Source: Paracentrotus lividus (taxonomy: Eukaryota > Echinodermata > Echinoidea > Camarodonta > Echinidae). From it: a stretch of DNA of 64,000 nucleotides. Below, in pieces: positions 1 to 10,379 of this stretch; position 1 is the first letter of the stretch, and every line of letters starts with the position of its first letter. The stretch covers positions 21,257,733-21,321,732 of the forward strand of contig CALNVZ010003426.1 in assembly GCA_940671915.1 (NCBI GenBank), in the 5' to 3' direction. A program made the translations under genes and the position numbers. The notes under the pieces were generated by a model. That model was not told the origin of the DNA and did no database searches. It worked only from the letters and a program-made list of their open reading frames with translations.

Positions 1-237
1 ATCCAGCCTCTTCACGAGCAACGTCTCCATTCTCTCCTCTAGCCGAGAAAAACGATCGTTAAACTTCTGTGAGAAAGAGCTGAACCACTGAGGTGGCCGA
101 CACTGGTCTCCATCTCCGCCGTCACCACCGGGCAAACCATTGGCATGTTCTGTGTCACCCTGCTCGAACGCAAGCTTCTTCGAAGCCATACCACTATCTT
201 TCTTTTCAGGTGTATCAAGATGTCGCTTGGAACTCAT
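1..237 (-). CDS. Partial unidentified ORF, N-terminal 79 residues, open at window edge
   Basis: Reading the minus strand from an ATG at 237 gives 79 uninterrupted codons running off the left edge. The protein begins MSSKRHLDTPEKKDSG, continues through a Gly/Asp-rich stretch (GGDGGDGDQ, residues about 37-45), then a hydrophobic/amphipathic segment around WFSSFSQKFNDRFSRLEER at residues 51-69 that looks like the start of a coiled coil. No splice donor is needed to keep it open. A polar N-terminus followed by a short coiled coil resembles ORF1 or gag-like proteins of non-LTR retrotransposons, but I do not recognise the family, so this is a guess. It could also be the first exon of a host gene transcribed leftward. 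Sequence left of the window would decide. Confidence 0.45.
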   Translation of the reverse strand, partial: MSSKRHLDTPEKKDSGMASKKLAFEQGDTEHANGLPGGDGGDGDQCRPPQWFSSFSQKFNDRFSRLEERMETLLVKRLD

Positions 238-1284
238 TGTTTATTAATCTAATCTTGAAAACGTGGATAAATAGATCATCACATTTGCTTACCACCGTTA
301 CTTCTGGTTCAGTCCGAAATGGTGATTTTAAAGGATCAAAATGACAGCATGTTTTTGCTCCTCTCCAGTTAGGGCGCCCTCGAACACATATTTCTTTATT
401 TGCATACAAATTTTTTTGATGAAACATGTCATAAATCGTTGGTACGTAACTCAATTTTAACATAGATACAGGGCATATTTACGGTAGTGAAGGATTGGCC
501 TTGCATCCGACCTAATTGCCGTTCTATACACACGTACGCATGATACACACGCGCTTCAACATGCACTGGCAGGCATGAAGATTTGGAAAGAAAGTCACCT
601 CGGCACTCAAACAAATGGGCACCGAGTCATGTTGTCATGTCTCTTTCATTTTTGTTCATATGATTGTAAAATGATAGTAAATCAATTTATTGTCCAAGTA
701 CATAACTCACTTTTTCTTCTTCTCCTTTTACAGGGCTCGATGCGGTACCAAATTAAGGAAGACCACCACACAGGAGCAGCGTTAGTTAATTTACTCGAAA
801 TGAATAAATTTTATAATTGTAATGGAAGAGAAAAATATTTCTTATAAAGAATAATATAAAAGAAAAAGAGAGATAAATATGAAAGAGTAGGAGTGAGACG
901 TAGAAAGAACTGAAAGATTTTTTAAGAGCTAGAGAGAGTGTGAAAATAAAATTGATACGAGGGAGAAAAAAGGGAAGAAAAGAGAGGAAAAAAAAAGAAA
1001 TAAAAGAGAGAGTACTTAGTAACATACCTCACTTGATTGACACTTCGCACTTGACCTAAAGCGTGGCATCCCGGCAGAGTATTCCAGCATCGCTGTACCT
1101 GGGTATAGACTTACCTTTTCCCCGCAATTATTAAAATTACAATCATACAAAAGCAAACAAACATAAAACGAATACATTTCCACAACATCATCGTATTTCA
1201 TTCATCATTAGAATTCAACAAACATAGACACATATTCCAAAATCATAGCTTTTAATACCATAATCATGCACCCGCTCATGCATT
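238..1284. other. No gene seen; AT-rich DNA with purine tract
   Basis: Stops occur in all frames at short intervals. A GA-rich purine tract occupies about 850-1015. Nothing with family resemblance is visible. Confidence 0.6.
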
Positions 1285-1650
1285 TCATAACTTTTATTTC
1301 TTCCTCATTATCAATCACCAGCGCATATATTTCATAATCATCGGGTCATACTATCATATCTTTTATTTCTTCCTCATAATCAACCACCGGCGCATACATT
1401 TCATAATCATCGGGTCATACTATCATATCTTTTATTTCTTCCTCATTATCAACCACCAGCGGATACATTTCATAATCATCGGGTCATAATATCATATCTT
1501 TTATTTCTTCCTTATTATCAACCACCAGCGCATACATTTCATAATCATCGGTTCATACTATCATATCTTTTATTTCCTCCTCATTATTAAGCCCAATCAC
1601 CAGCGCATATAATCATCGTGTCATACTATCAAGCTTTTTTATTTCTCATC
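1285..1650. repeat. Minisatellite, 69-bp unit, about 5 copies
   Basis: The marker TTTTATTTC recurs at 1292, 1361, 1430, 1499 and 1568, exactly 69 bp apart, with a decayed sixth copy near 1638. Each unit holds TTCATAATCATCGGGTCATA and CACCAGCGCAT. Differences are mostly substitutions, so the array is fairly young. The unit is 23 codons long but no open frame crosses the array, so it is not a protein repeat. Confidence 0.9.
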
Positions 1651-3117
1651 AAAAACACCAGCGCAAGCTTTCAACAAACACCGATATACACAACCATTTT
1701 ATATTACTAAATATATGTTTTCTTTTTAAAAATTGAAATTGTCATCAACATTGAATAGATTAAATATTGGATCGCGGAGTGAAAAGATAGGTACAATAAA
1801 TGATTTATCATAATTAATTTTTATAAAGAAGTCTGCTCCTGTGTTGGTTGTCAGTAGCTTTTATATTGTTTCCTAAATATGGTACCGCAGTAGAACCCCG
1901 ATCAGGAACCTGTAGTGGAGAAAGGGAAAACAAAATGTTAAACTCCATATATTAGTTACTTATAATGTCATGTCATTGTGCATACTTTAAAAAAAAAAGA
2001 TAACAAAAAGAAATTTAAAAAAAAAAAAATCACGTTTTGAAATTCCCTCTATAAATTTTATAAATAGCTCCCTCTCAGTCTCAGCTAGCTTCATCACTCA
2101 AACATGCAGCTAGCTAATCATCGCGCTCGCTCGCGCTGCTAATTCCATAAAAGAAGACCGACCATCGGCCACGTAAACAATAGAACTTTTTAATCCTTTA
2201 TAGTGCTACATTAGGGTAGACAAAGGGGATTCATACTATTGATAAAACTTGAACTTGACAGGCAAGTTCTCGGTAAATCTGTCAATCAAAGTATTGGACC
2301 TGTGTGTATGTACGTGCGGCCCACAGTTTGCCCCGCGCGGTTATTGTGCGATTGGCGAGCCGCTGGGGCCGGCGTCAACCCACCGAAGGGATGCACATCT
2401 CACACTGCCAATTACAGCTTCAAATTATAAATTTTTATGGTTCTTGTTACTTGTAATACTTCGGGAAACCTTGTATAAATTATTTCTTTTGCATATCCAA
2501 TTACTTGAAGCCCCTAACCAATGTATTGTAGCTTCGATTTTACTCTTTATTTTTTTCTGAATTTCTCGCGCATGCCTCGCCAAGCCTATCTCTATGTATA
2601 AACCGCACCCCCATGCCAACTTGTGACTTTTTCCCAACGGCAAAAAGGTGCGGCTTATACACCGTTAATTACGGTAGTGTTCAAACGGTTTTGGACTCGG
2701 TGAACACTCGGCTTTTGCATAGTACCAGACTTATACCATGTGTTCCACCCGAGATTTCGCGAAGGCTCGATATTTGACAACATGTCGTAATCGAGCGCGT
2801 CGATTGTTGCCGAGGGACCAGAAAGGGCGCCATCTATGGCGATCCACACATAGTCCCACGCACCTATTTATTTGTAACCTTTTATGTGCTGGTTGATTTA
2901 TTATTCGGGACGATCACGAAACGAAAGTAATATATATATATATTTTTTGATAGCATGAAGTAACATGAATGAAACAATGGTTATTATAAAATATATCCTC
3001 AAAAATAAATAAATTATTATAAATATATGAATCGATCAAAGTTTTAGACTGAAAATAAGGCAATAAAATGTGAGGATCGGGAAGCAGACAAATGTTTTTT
3101 TTTAGTCATAAATAATT
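1651..3117. other. No gene seen; possible TATA promoter near 2060
   Basis: Mostly AT-rich sequence without a recognisable ORF. At 2059 there is TATAAATAG, followed by CTCAGTCTCAG and CTTCATCACTC 18-35 bp downstream, which would fit a TATA plus initiator pair, and a short GC-richer patch at 2100-2160. No exon could be attached to it, so it is only a candidate core promoter. Confidence 0.3.
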
Positions 3118-3475
3118 GGAGGGTGCCATGCGGGCAGGATGGGGGTGGGCTAGTCGGTTTTTTTTTTTTTTTTTTTTTAATCTTTAACGTTAGTAAGACG
3201 TGTGTGCCTAAGGCTAAGTGGGGCAGGAGGGCAGAGCCCCCCCCCTTTTTTTTCCTTTCTCTTTATTTTTTTTTTTGAAACTTAATTTTTTTTTTTGAGG
3301 GTGCCAGGGATGGGGTGGGTCAATCGATGTTTTTATTATTTATGATTTTTTTTTTTATAACTCTATGACGCGTGTGCCTATTATAAAGGCTAAGTGGGGC
3401 AGGAAGGCAGTGTGCCCCAAGTATTTTCATTTTCCTTTTTTTTCTTCAAGACTTTTTTTTTGGGGGGGGGGTCGG
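3118..3475. repeat. Tandem duplication, about 180-bp unit, poly-T rich
   Basis: GAGGGTGCCA begins at 3118 and again at 3297. Both copies go on to a GGGTGGG tract, a poly-T stretch, a GACGYGTGTGCCTA segment and GGCTAAGTGGGGCAGG. The second copy has small indels. Homopolymer T and C runs make the exact sequence unreliable. Confidence 0.75.
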
Positions 3476-3566
3476 GTAAAGTGCTTTAAAAATCACAAAC
3501 TGACTTGTTTTCTTTCTTTCTTTTGCCTTAATTCCTGACGACCCAGGTACACGTCACTGCTCCCAG

Positions 3567-3606
<40 letters not shown>

Positions 3607-4007
3607 ATAAATATATTGTTTGGGCCATGAGTTTAAACTCCCCGTGAATTATTTTTTATCTTAATTTGCCACTCTCCCTTTGGTTGCAGGAGTCCTTCCC
3701 TTTCTTTTATTTTCCCATGGGGGATTGGACTATAAACTCAATGCAGATAAAATTGGCTTTGATTTTACTTCAAACTTTATTTCCAAGAAAACAAATCAAG
3801 AAAATAAAAGCATTGTAGTACAGTATAAGCATGAACAATTTATACCCAAAAAAAATATTTGAACAAGGAAAGTCAAAAATAGTATTCTTCTTTTTAAAAA
3901 TTTTTTTTTTCTTTTCTGTAAATTACAAAAAACCGTTCCCATTATCAAAGTGCTTTTTTTTCTAATTATTTTCATTTCCACATTTCTTTTGAACAAAATA
4001 TTCATAT
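3476..4007. other. Intergenic, contains a 40-base C run
   Basis: A run of C spans 3567-3606. The rest is AT-rich with no supported gene. A long homopolymer like this often marks an assembly weak point. Confidence 0.6.
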
Positions 4008-6114
4008 GGGCAATTCCATGAAAATCCGGACACGGGTGCCAGAAATTCAAAAAGATATTTGGTTCAAATCATTTGGATTTTCAAAAAATACATGAGTTGA
4101 AGTTTTAAGAATCAATAAAAATTTTCCCGATGGCGGCCATTTTCACTTTCTAATCATACATGTATGCTGAAGTATTCCAATATTTTTTTGGTATAGAAAA
4201 GGTATATTAACAAGAAACTCATTTTCATTTTCTCAACTAAATCGTTTCTGTTCCCAATAATCTTTCACATGGATAAAGTTGTTAGACAGACACTTTGTCA
4301 AACTGTATTTAATAAAAATTGGTTCAATGGTGACTTTGGTCAACAAACTTAGATTTAATCAACCCTCATTTGGAATGTAACGTCAGTTACCGAAAACGTG
4401 AACTTGTTAATTTTTTTCCACAATGAAGACAGTATCAAATATGCCAATTAAGATTTCTAATGTATGACTGCATCTCATTATTATCAATAGCAAAGCTATG
4501 GATATTCAACATACAATCAAATCAAAATTGACAACCAATTTGTGTCACGTCAGTTACCATGACCTAGTGTAACGTCAGTTACCATGATGCCATTATCATT
4601 TCATAGAAAACAATTACAATTTGGACTCCTGTATGCATCTAAACTAATTACCACTTCTTAAACTAACCATTTAGCAATAAAATAGACTGCCAGTGCCAAT
4701 GGTAACTTCTTCTTTTAATGATTTAAGAGTTGGGAAACCCATGCAGTGTAATTGTACATAATAAGCCCCTCCAAATCTACTTTAGATTTTCAGTTAATTG
4801 TCTTTTGGTGTGATCAAGGTTCCATTGCTATATATTCTGAATTTGGAATATGAGCCTACATGTATAATTTTAAATGTTATGATTATCTGAATAAAATCAG
4901 TTAGTATTTAAATATTTCTATCTGGAAAAAATTATAAATAATGAACAAAAAAAGAAAGAAAGAAAGTATGATCATAGCTCCAATGTCTGAGCACCTGCTT
5001 AGATGTACGCGATTTTGTGGTAGAACAAAGCATAGAACAAACACTTTACTTTAACAGGATTTCATTTTTATGCCAAAGACGATCAGTAATTTTCAACAAA
5101 TTTCATTACCGAGCTTTGACATTCTACATTTTATGACTGCGGATGAGTTAAATGGAAATTACTTTTGCAGTTATAAGTTTGAATTTAGGAAGAAACTGTT
5201 TAAAAGTGATTTTAAAAATCAATTCATCTAAGAATTGCTGTGTGCTGTGAGGATTTAGAATCATCAAATTATAATAAAGCCACCTAATTATGCTAAGATT
5301 CACATACACTACACACAAAACTACATGTGTGGGACATCCTATGTGTATTAAACAATCAAAATATTATTTAGAGTTTCTAATATCTTAATACTAACATATT
5401 CCAATATTTACAATGTATGTAATATAATTTAGTTTTTAAAGTAGTAAGAAATAAAATTTTCAAACTATTCTGTACAAACCCAAAAGGAAATACATGTGTA
5501 AAACTGTCATGTTCATAGTAAATTTGTAACTGAATACGAGGAAAATGATTACATTACTTCTTATTTTGCCAATCTGTTGCCTAGAACATAGGTATGATGT
5601 CATATCAAACACATAATTCTCAGAAGCCCGGAACACAAAATATTTTGATCAAATTCAAAATTGAGATTTCACATGTGTAAAGTCTATGGAAGATGTAAGG
5701 GTAACGTCAGTTACGTAACGTCAGTTACCGACATGTCTTCACAAAAGTTTCCCCAGCATAAATGAAAACGATGAAAATCTCTTCTTATTTTGCAAATCTG
5801 TTCATAAGGACCTAGGTATGATGTCATATAAGACTTATCATTACAATACGTCGTGGACATGAGATATTGAGATTCGATCAAACACCATGATTTTGCATGT
5901 CCGTTTTCTGTAACGTCAGTTACCGACACGTTTTTGCTTGACGTTTCAATGGAAAAAATGTTTTGGTGGAATTTTTAGATACAACTTCTTCCTTTACATT
6001 TACTTATTTAGGTATATTAATTTGAAGACCAATGTATTCTTATTTATGTAACTACAGTGCATACAATGTACAAAATTCTGGTTGTGTGTAACGTCAGTTA
6101 CCGTGGAATTGCCC
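4008..6114. mobile_element. Non-autonomous element with GGGCAATTCCA inverted ends and 4-bp ATAT target duplication
   Basis: The left end GGGCAATTCCATG at 4008 is mirrored by TGGAATTGCCC ending at 6114. Both sides are flanked by ATAT (4004-4007 and 6115-6118), a good 4-bp target-site duplication. The 2.1-kb interior is AT-rich with no long ORF, so it would need an outside transposase. The interior carries seven copies of GTAACGTCAGTTAC or a one-base variant, all in the same orientation, the last one 3 bp from the right terminal repeat. The TIR resembles that of the 30418-31918 element, which also has a 4-bp duplication, suggesting one superfamily. I cannot name the superfamily. Confidence 0.75.
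4377..6101. repeat. Seven dispersed GTAACGTCAGTTAC palindromic motifs
   Basis: Copies at 4377-4390, 4544-4557 (GTCAC variant), 4569-4582, 5701-5714, 5715-5728 (back to back), 5910-5923 and 6088-6101. The arms GTAAC/GTTAC are inverted around a GTCA centre, giving an ACGTCA (CRE/ATF half site) and a CAGTTA (MYB-type site). They are usually followed by CGA or CATGA. Spacing is irregular, so this is not a tandem array; repeated internal binding sites for a transposase or host factor are possible. Confidence 0.85.
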
Positions 6115-6119
6115 ATATG

Positions 6120-6270
6120 CATAATAATAATGTAACACTAAAACACTAAATATTCAGTTGCATATCAAACAGATAAAAGTCCATGTAGATTGAAAAAAAA
6201 AAAAATGGCGGTCTAGTATAATAACACGTACACGCATCCGACTCTCCGAAATTTTACACTTTTTTTTTAC
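6120..6270. other. Short spacer, nothing seen
   Basis: AT-rich spacer between the element ending at 6114 and the ORF remnants that follow. Confidence 0.5.
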
Positions 6271-7470
6271 TTGCGAAATAGTTTATGCTGTGAAAATCGA
6301 TCAAAAAAGGGTTCACCGTCGAGAATTGTATGCTACATCAGTTTACGCAGTTCATGGAAAATGAATCCTCAAAAAGGAAAATCTACTAACCTAGCAGTGG
6401 TGGACCTGCTTCAAACCAAGAAAAGAGTACTCCAAGAAGGTAAATCCGTTTGCGCCGCTAGCCTCCGGCAGGAAAATCGACAGAAATCCCATCTTCTACC
6501 CCGGCCACCTCGGGAGACAGAAAATGCAAGGAGCGTAAACCCTTACAAAGCGCCACAGCACGGCAGTCCATAGGCAAACCGTCACCAACGATCTTTAGTG
6601 ATGAACGATAGCGAGTAAGTCCAACTTGGATTCGTTTCTTCGACAAAGATCGTCCAGGCGCTTCGAGATATGCTGCAACAAGCTTGTACAGATAGTTGTT
6701 AGCAAGATTGCTGACAATCGAATCCCTATTTGGAGCTTCCTTGGAATTTGAGAGGGAAAGAGTTAATGATCTACTGGCAAAATCAAAAACGTCTAGAAAC
6801 CAAAGTGAAGTTCTAGAGGAGGAGGTGTCCAAGCTTCGAGACGACGCTGTAAAAAAACGACGTAGCAGCCGAATAAAAGTGAACGTTTTTCGCGACGAAA
6901 CAACTTCAGTTCTTTCGTCGGAATTGATTGAAGCAAACGACTCGTCCTGACGAAGTAGCGATGGCACAACGACGATGATGCGGGCGGTACCCGATCAACC
7001 CCAGCTGAAGTGAAAAGTGCATCCCCATCGTGGAAGATATCCTGCAACGTCACTTCGGAGATCTCTTCGAAAGGTTGAAAAGCACACCCGCGACGGTAGA
7101 GTGGTGCCTGGGAAACCTCGCCACATTTAGTAAGTTCTTATCCTATCGCCGATAAAGTGGAAGCAGAGCAAAAGCTCGCGATGCCCTGAAGAAGGAAAAG
7201 TTTTCGTCACGTCGACGACCTGACGGTTGCTGATTTAAGTGAAAAGCGCAAGTGGTCGAAGAATTCAAGCGTTATAACACAAGGTATCAGCGATGCGTTT
7301 CTACGCTGGAAAGTGGCGGCCCGTGGTGGCAAAGGTCTACAACTTCGAACCCCTGTGAATGGTGCCTCCTCACAGTCTCCAATTGACGAATATGATATCC
7401 TCTCCGATGATAATGAATATCCTCTACTACTCTTCTTGTTTTAGGCACATAATCCCACAGGTCAGTTATC
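6271..7470 (+). pseudogene. Broken coiled-coil ORF remnant, unidentified
   Basis: The GC content rises and protein-like segments appear on the + strand, broken by stops and frameshifts. A segment near 6361-6460 reads AVVDLLQTKKRVLQEG. The 6696-6950 segment is a clear heptad-rich coiled coil (ERERVNDLLAKSK, then EVLEEEVSKLRDDAVKKRR). The 7033-7150 segment reads VEDILQRHFGDLFERLKS, and about 7290-7440 ends in an acidic DEYDILSDDNEYPLL tail. Together they look like a decayed ORF of a mobile element (gag or ORF1 type), possibly the ORF1 of the LINE that follows at 10.4 kb, but that link is an inference. An unbroken 169-codon minus-strand frame (6967-6458) is Ser/Arg/Leu-rich and is best read as the antisense of the coiled coil. 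Confidence 0.4.
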
Positions 7471-7609
7471 AAGATGATGATGATATATTAATATATTTTA
7501 AATATAGTTTCCCTACAGTACACACTGAATGCATTGTCAGCTATGTAATTATGCGATTTAATAATCATATAGTTTGCCTGGCGAATAAAGTTTACTGCTT
7601 ATTGATCAT

Positions 7610-8690
7610 TAGAAAATGTAAAAAAAAAGAAAAAATACAACTGGCTATGGTATTTTTCAGCTTTTGTCGATCTCACGAAATTATACGCGCAAAATGTTAG
7701 TTTCCAATACAATCATTCGGTGTGTATCCTTTGAATTCCTGAATTTTAATTTGATTTACATATTATCATTATACATGTTCCAGCAAATGGAAAAGATATA
7801 AGCAGTTCTTTAGTTCGACTGCCAGATTTTGAATTTCGAATTTGTAAACGTGCTACTTTTTCATCTGATTTTTTTATACATTAAAAGAATCCTTTATTTT
7901 CAGTGTGATTAAAACACAATCCTATCATGCCTATAGGATTTATTCTTCACATGATAAGCCTATTAGCACTAAATGTAAAATAAAAAGAAATACAACTGGC
8001 TATGGTAATTTTCACTTTTGTCAATCCTACGAAATTCGTGGCCAAATGTTAGTTTCCAATACAATTCTCGGTGTGTTTATCCTTGAATTCCTGAATTTTA
8101 ATATTTAGTTTACCATAATTTATCATTATCATTGTTTTCAGCAAAATGGTTTAAGATATAAGCAGTTCTTTAGTTCGACTGCCAATTTGAATTTCGAATT
8201 TGTAAACGTGCTACTTTTTCACTCTGTTTTTTTTTTTATACATTAAAAGAATCTTATATTTTCAGTGTGATTAACACAATCCTATATGCCTATAGGATTT
8301 ATATTCTCACATGGTAAGCCATTAGCCTAAAAATGTAAAAATAAAAGAAATAAACTGGCTATGGATTTTTCACTTTTGTCAATCTCACGAAATTCGTGGC
8401 CAAATGTTAGTTTCCAACACAATTCATTCGTGTGTTTATCCTCTGAATTCCTGAATGAATTCAGTTTTACATATTTATCATATACATTATTCAAGGAAAA
8501 TGGTTTAAGATATCAGCAGTTTTAGTTCGACTGCCAATTTGAATATCGAATTTGTAAACGTGCTACTTTTCACTCTGGTTTTTTGTACATTAAAAGGAGT
8601 CTTTATTTTCATGAAATTAAAGACAATCCTATCATGCCTATAGCAATGATAGGATTATATACTTCACAATGATGAGCCTATATATATGTA
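7610..8690. repeat. Degenerate tandem array, about 365-bp unit, three copies
   Basis: The phrase CAGTTCTTTAGTTCGACTGC occurs near 7804 and 8163, with a shortened form near 8518. Each copy also has AACTGGCTATGG, GTTAGTTTCCAA, TGAATTTGTAAACGTGCTAC and a CCTATAGGATT end. Copies differ mainly by one-base indels, which is unusual for old repeats and may reflect read errors in the assembly. Confidence 0.85.
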
Positions 8691-9360
8691 TGTATGTAAG
8701 AATCCAACTACACACACACATACACACACACACACACACACAACACACACACACACACACACACACACCGTGTTTCACTCTTCTTCTTTTTGATATTGGT
8801 ACCACTACTGTGTAATATCTAAACGGCCATTACCGTGTACGATCACTGTACTCTTTACTATTGAAACTGACGTCTGTGGCACAGACTCGTCTTATATTTT
8901 AAGGAAATTTCTTATTTCACGATACCCTGTTATTTGTATGTTATATTCTACAAATATTCAGTTAATAATGCCTATAGGATTATATGCTTCACATGATAAG
9001 CTAATATATAATAATATTATGCATAGTATGTAAGAATCCCACACACACACACATACACACAACACCCCCCACACAACACACACACACACAACACACAACA
9101 CACACGTACCACACATAGTGAAATCAACGAACACACACATGCTCAATGCGTTTTTCACTCTTCTTCTTTTTTTTAAAATGGTACACTCTGTAAAATATCT
9201 TAACGGCCTTGTACGTAGTACTTCACTATAATCTTTACTATGATATGACGTCGATGGATTAAGTCTTTATATTCAAAGAAAATTCCTTATTTCACGATAC
9301 ACTGTTTTTGTATGTTTATATTCTACAAATATATTCAGTTAAAATGCCACAACATAATTC
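8690..9360. repeat. Second tandem duplication, about 330-bp unit, with CA microsatellites
   Basis: Two copies, about 8690-9000 and 9028-9350. Each starts with GTATGTAAGAATCC, runs into a (CA)n tract (8708-8768 and 9041-9110), then TTTCACTCTTCTTCTTTT, AATATCTWAACGGCC, a CTTATTTCACGATAC phrase and ATATTCAGTTAA. Copy two has many small indels. The left edge overlaps the end of the third 365-bp unit, so the two arrays are nested. Confidence 0.8.
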
Positions 9361-10379
9361 CACGGTATAATGCTTAGAGATTTTTTATTTACCTTTAATA
9401 TTTCTGACAACACATCAGCATTGTACTCTTTTCTTACAATGCTTTGGTTATACATTTTTGATTGTTATATTAATAGTTTCTAGCATCCAACTTGACCATT
9501 TCAAATGTAAATTGATCTCAGGTGTTTACACTGATCAGGGCTTTTTCGTGTCTAACGGAACTAGTCGGATTCTTGTGGGATGTACTCATAGTCAACTTTG
9601 TCGCTTGTTGGGTTCGGGATCCGTGATGTCGGTCATCAGTTGACAGCGCTTTCTTTCTTGCTAGGCACTTTTTGTTATCCAGCCTGACACAGGTTTTATA
9701 TGCAAGCGGTTCGCGTTCACTTGTCTTCTTGAAAATTGGGGTCTTTTGTTACACGGCAGTTCCAACAATCTGCACTGTTTTTGGCTCTGATACGAGATGC
9801 CCGTATTACTTTATTATGTCATACCCTATATTGATATGTATATATATTATATGTATGTGTGTTGTATAGTGAAATGATGGACGTACATATATATTGCATT
9901 TCGCACTTATATGATACGTAAAGTTTATTTTTACTATGGTTCTGGAGAGTCGGACCCTACCGACTTTGTCTCATTTTTTAAATTTTCATATTCAAAAGTG
10001 TGTTTTCTTTCTAAACAACATCCCTCTCTTCTTCGTTCTAAATATTCCATCAATCCGTGTATTATGATCATTTATATCTATCAATGACATGTTTATCCGG
10101 CCACGGCGTGTATTACCACTATGTTACTTATTTCACATATCAATTACTCTCTGCTGTTACCTTAGTTTACCTGCATACTATTACCATGTATATAGTACTA
10201 TCGTTCACAATGGCATAATAATCCTTGATACAAATCCTCTGTTTCTTTTATTGTACCTGCAAATTGTATTTACAGGGTCCAATATTTTTGTTGTTGTTGA
10301 CCACAATCTTGTGGAAGTGGATGTTAACTCCTTTGATGCAAAGGACATATCAACTTATAATGTTCAATGATGAGTGCAA
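9361..10379. other. No gene seen
   Basis: AT-rich sequence with short open frames only. The segment around 10270-10370 (FTGSNIFVVVDHNLVEVDV) may already belong to the 5' part of the decayed LINE downstream. Confidence 0.45.

Noticed and set aside
1285-1650. CRISPR-like repeat array
   Set aside because: The 69-bp units are contiguous with no unique spacers; this is a minisatellite in a eukaryote.
2059-2100. TATA/initiator pair as TRIP11 promoter
   Set aside because: No first exon could be linked to it, and it is 13 kb upstream; noted only as a candidate.
6458-6967. 169-codon minus-strand ORF
   Set aside because: Ser/Arg/Leu-rich antisense of a coiled-coil coding remnant; no domain seen.
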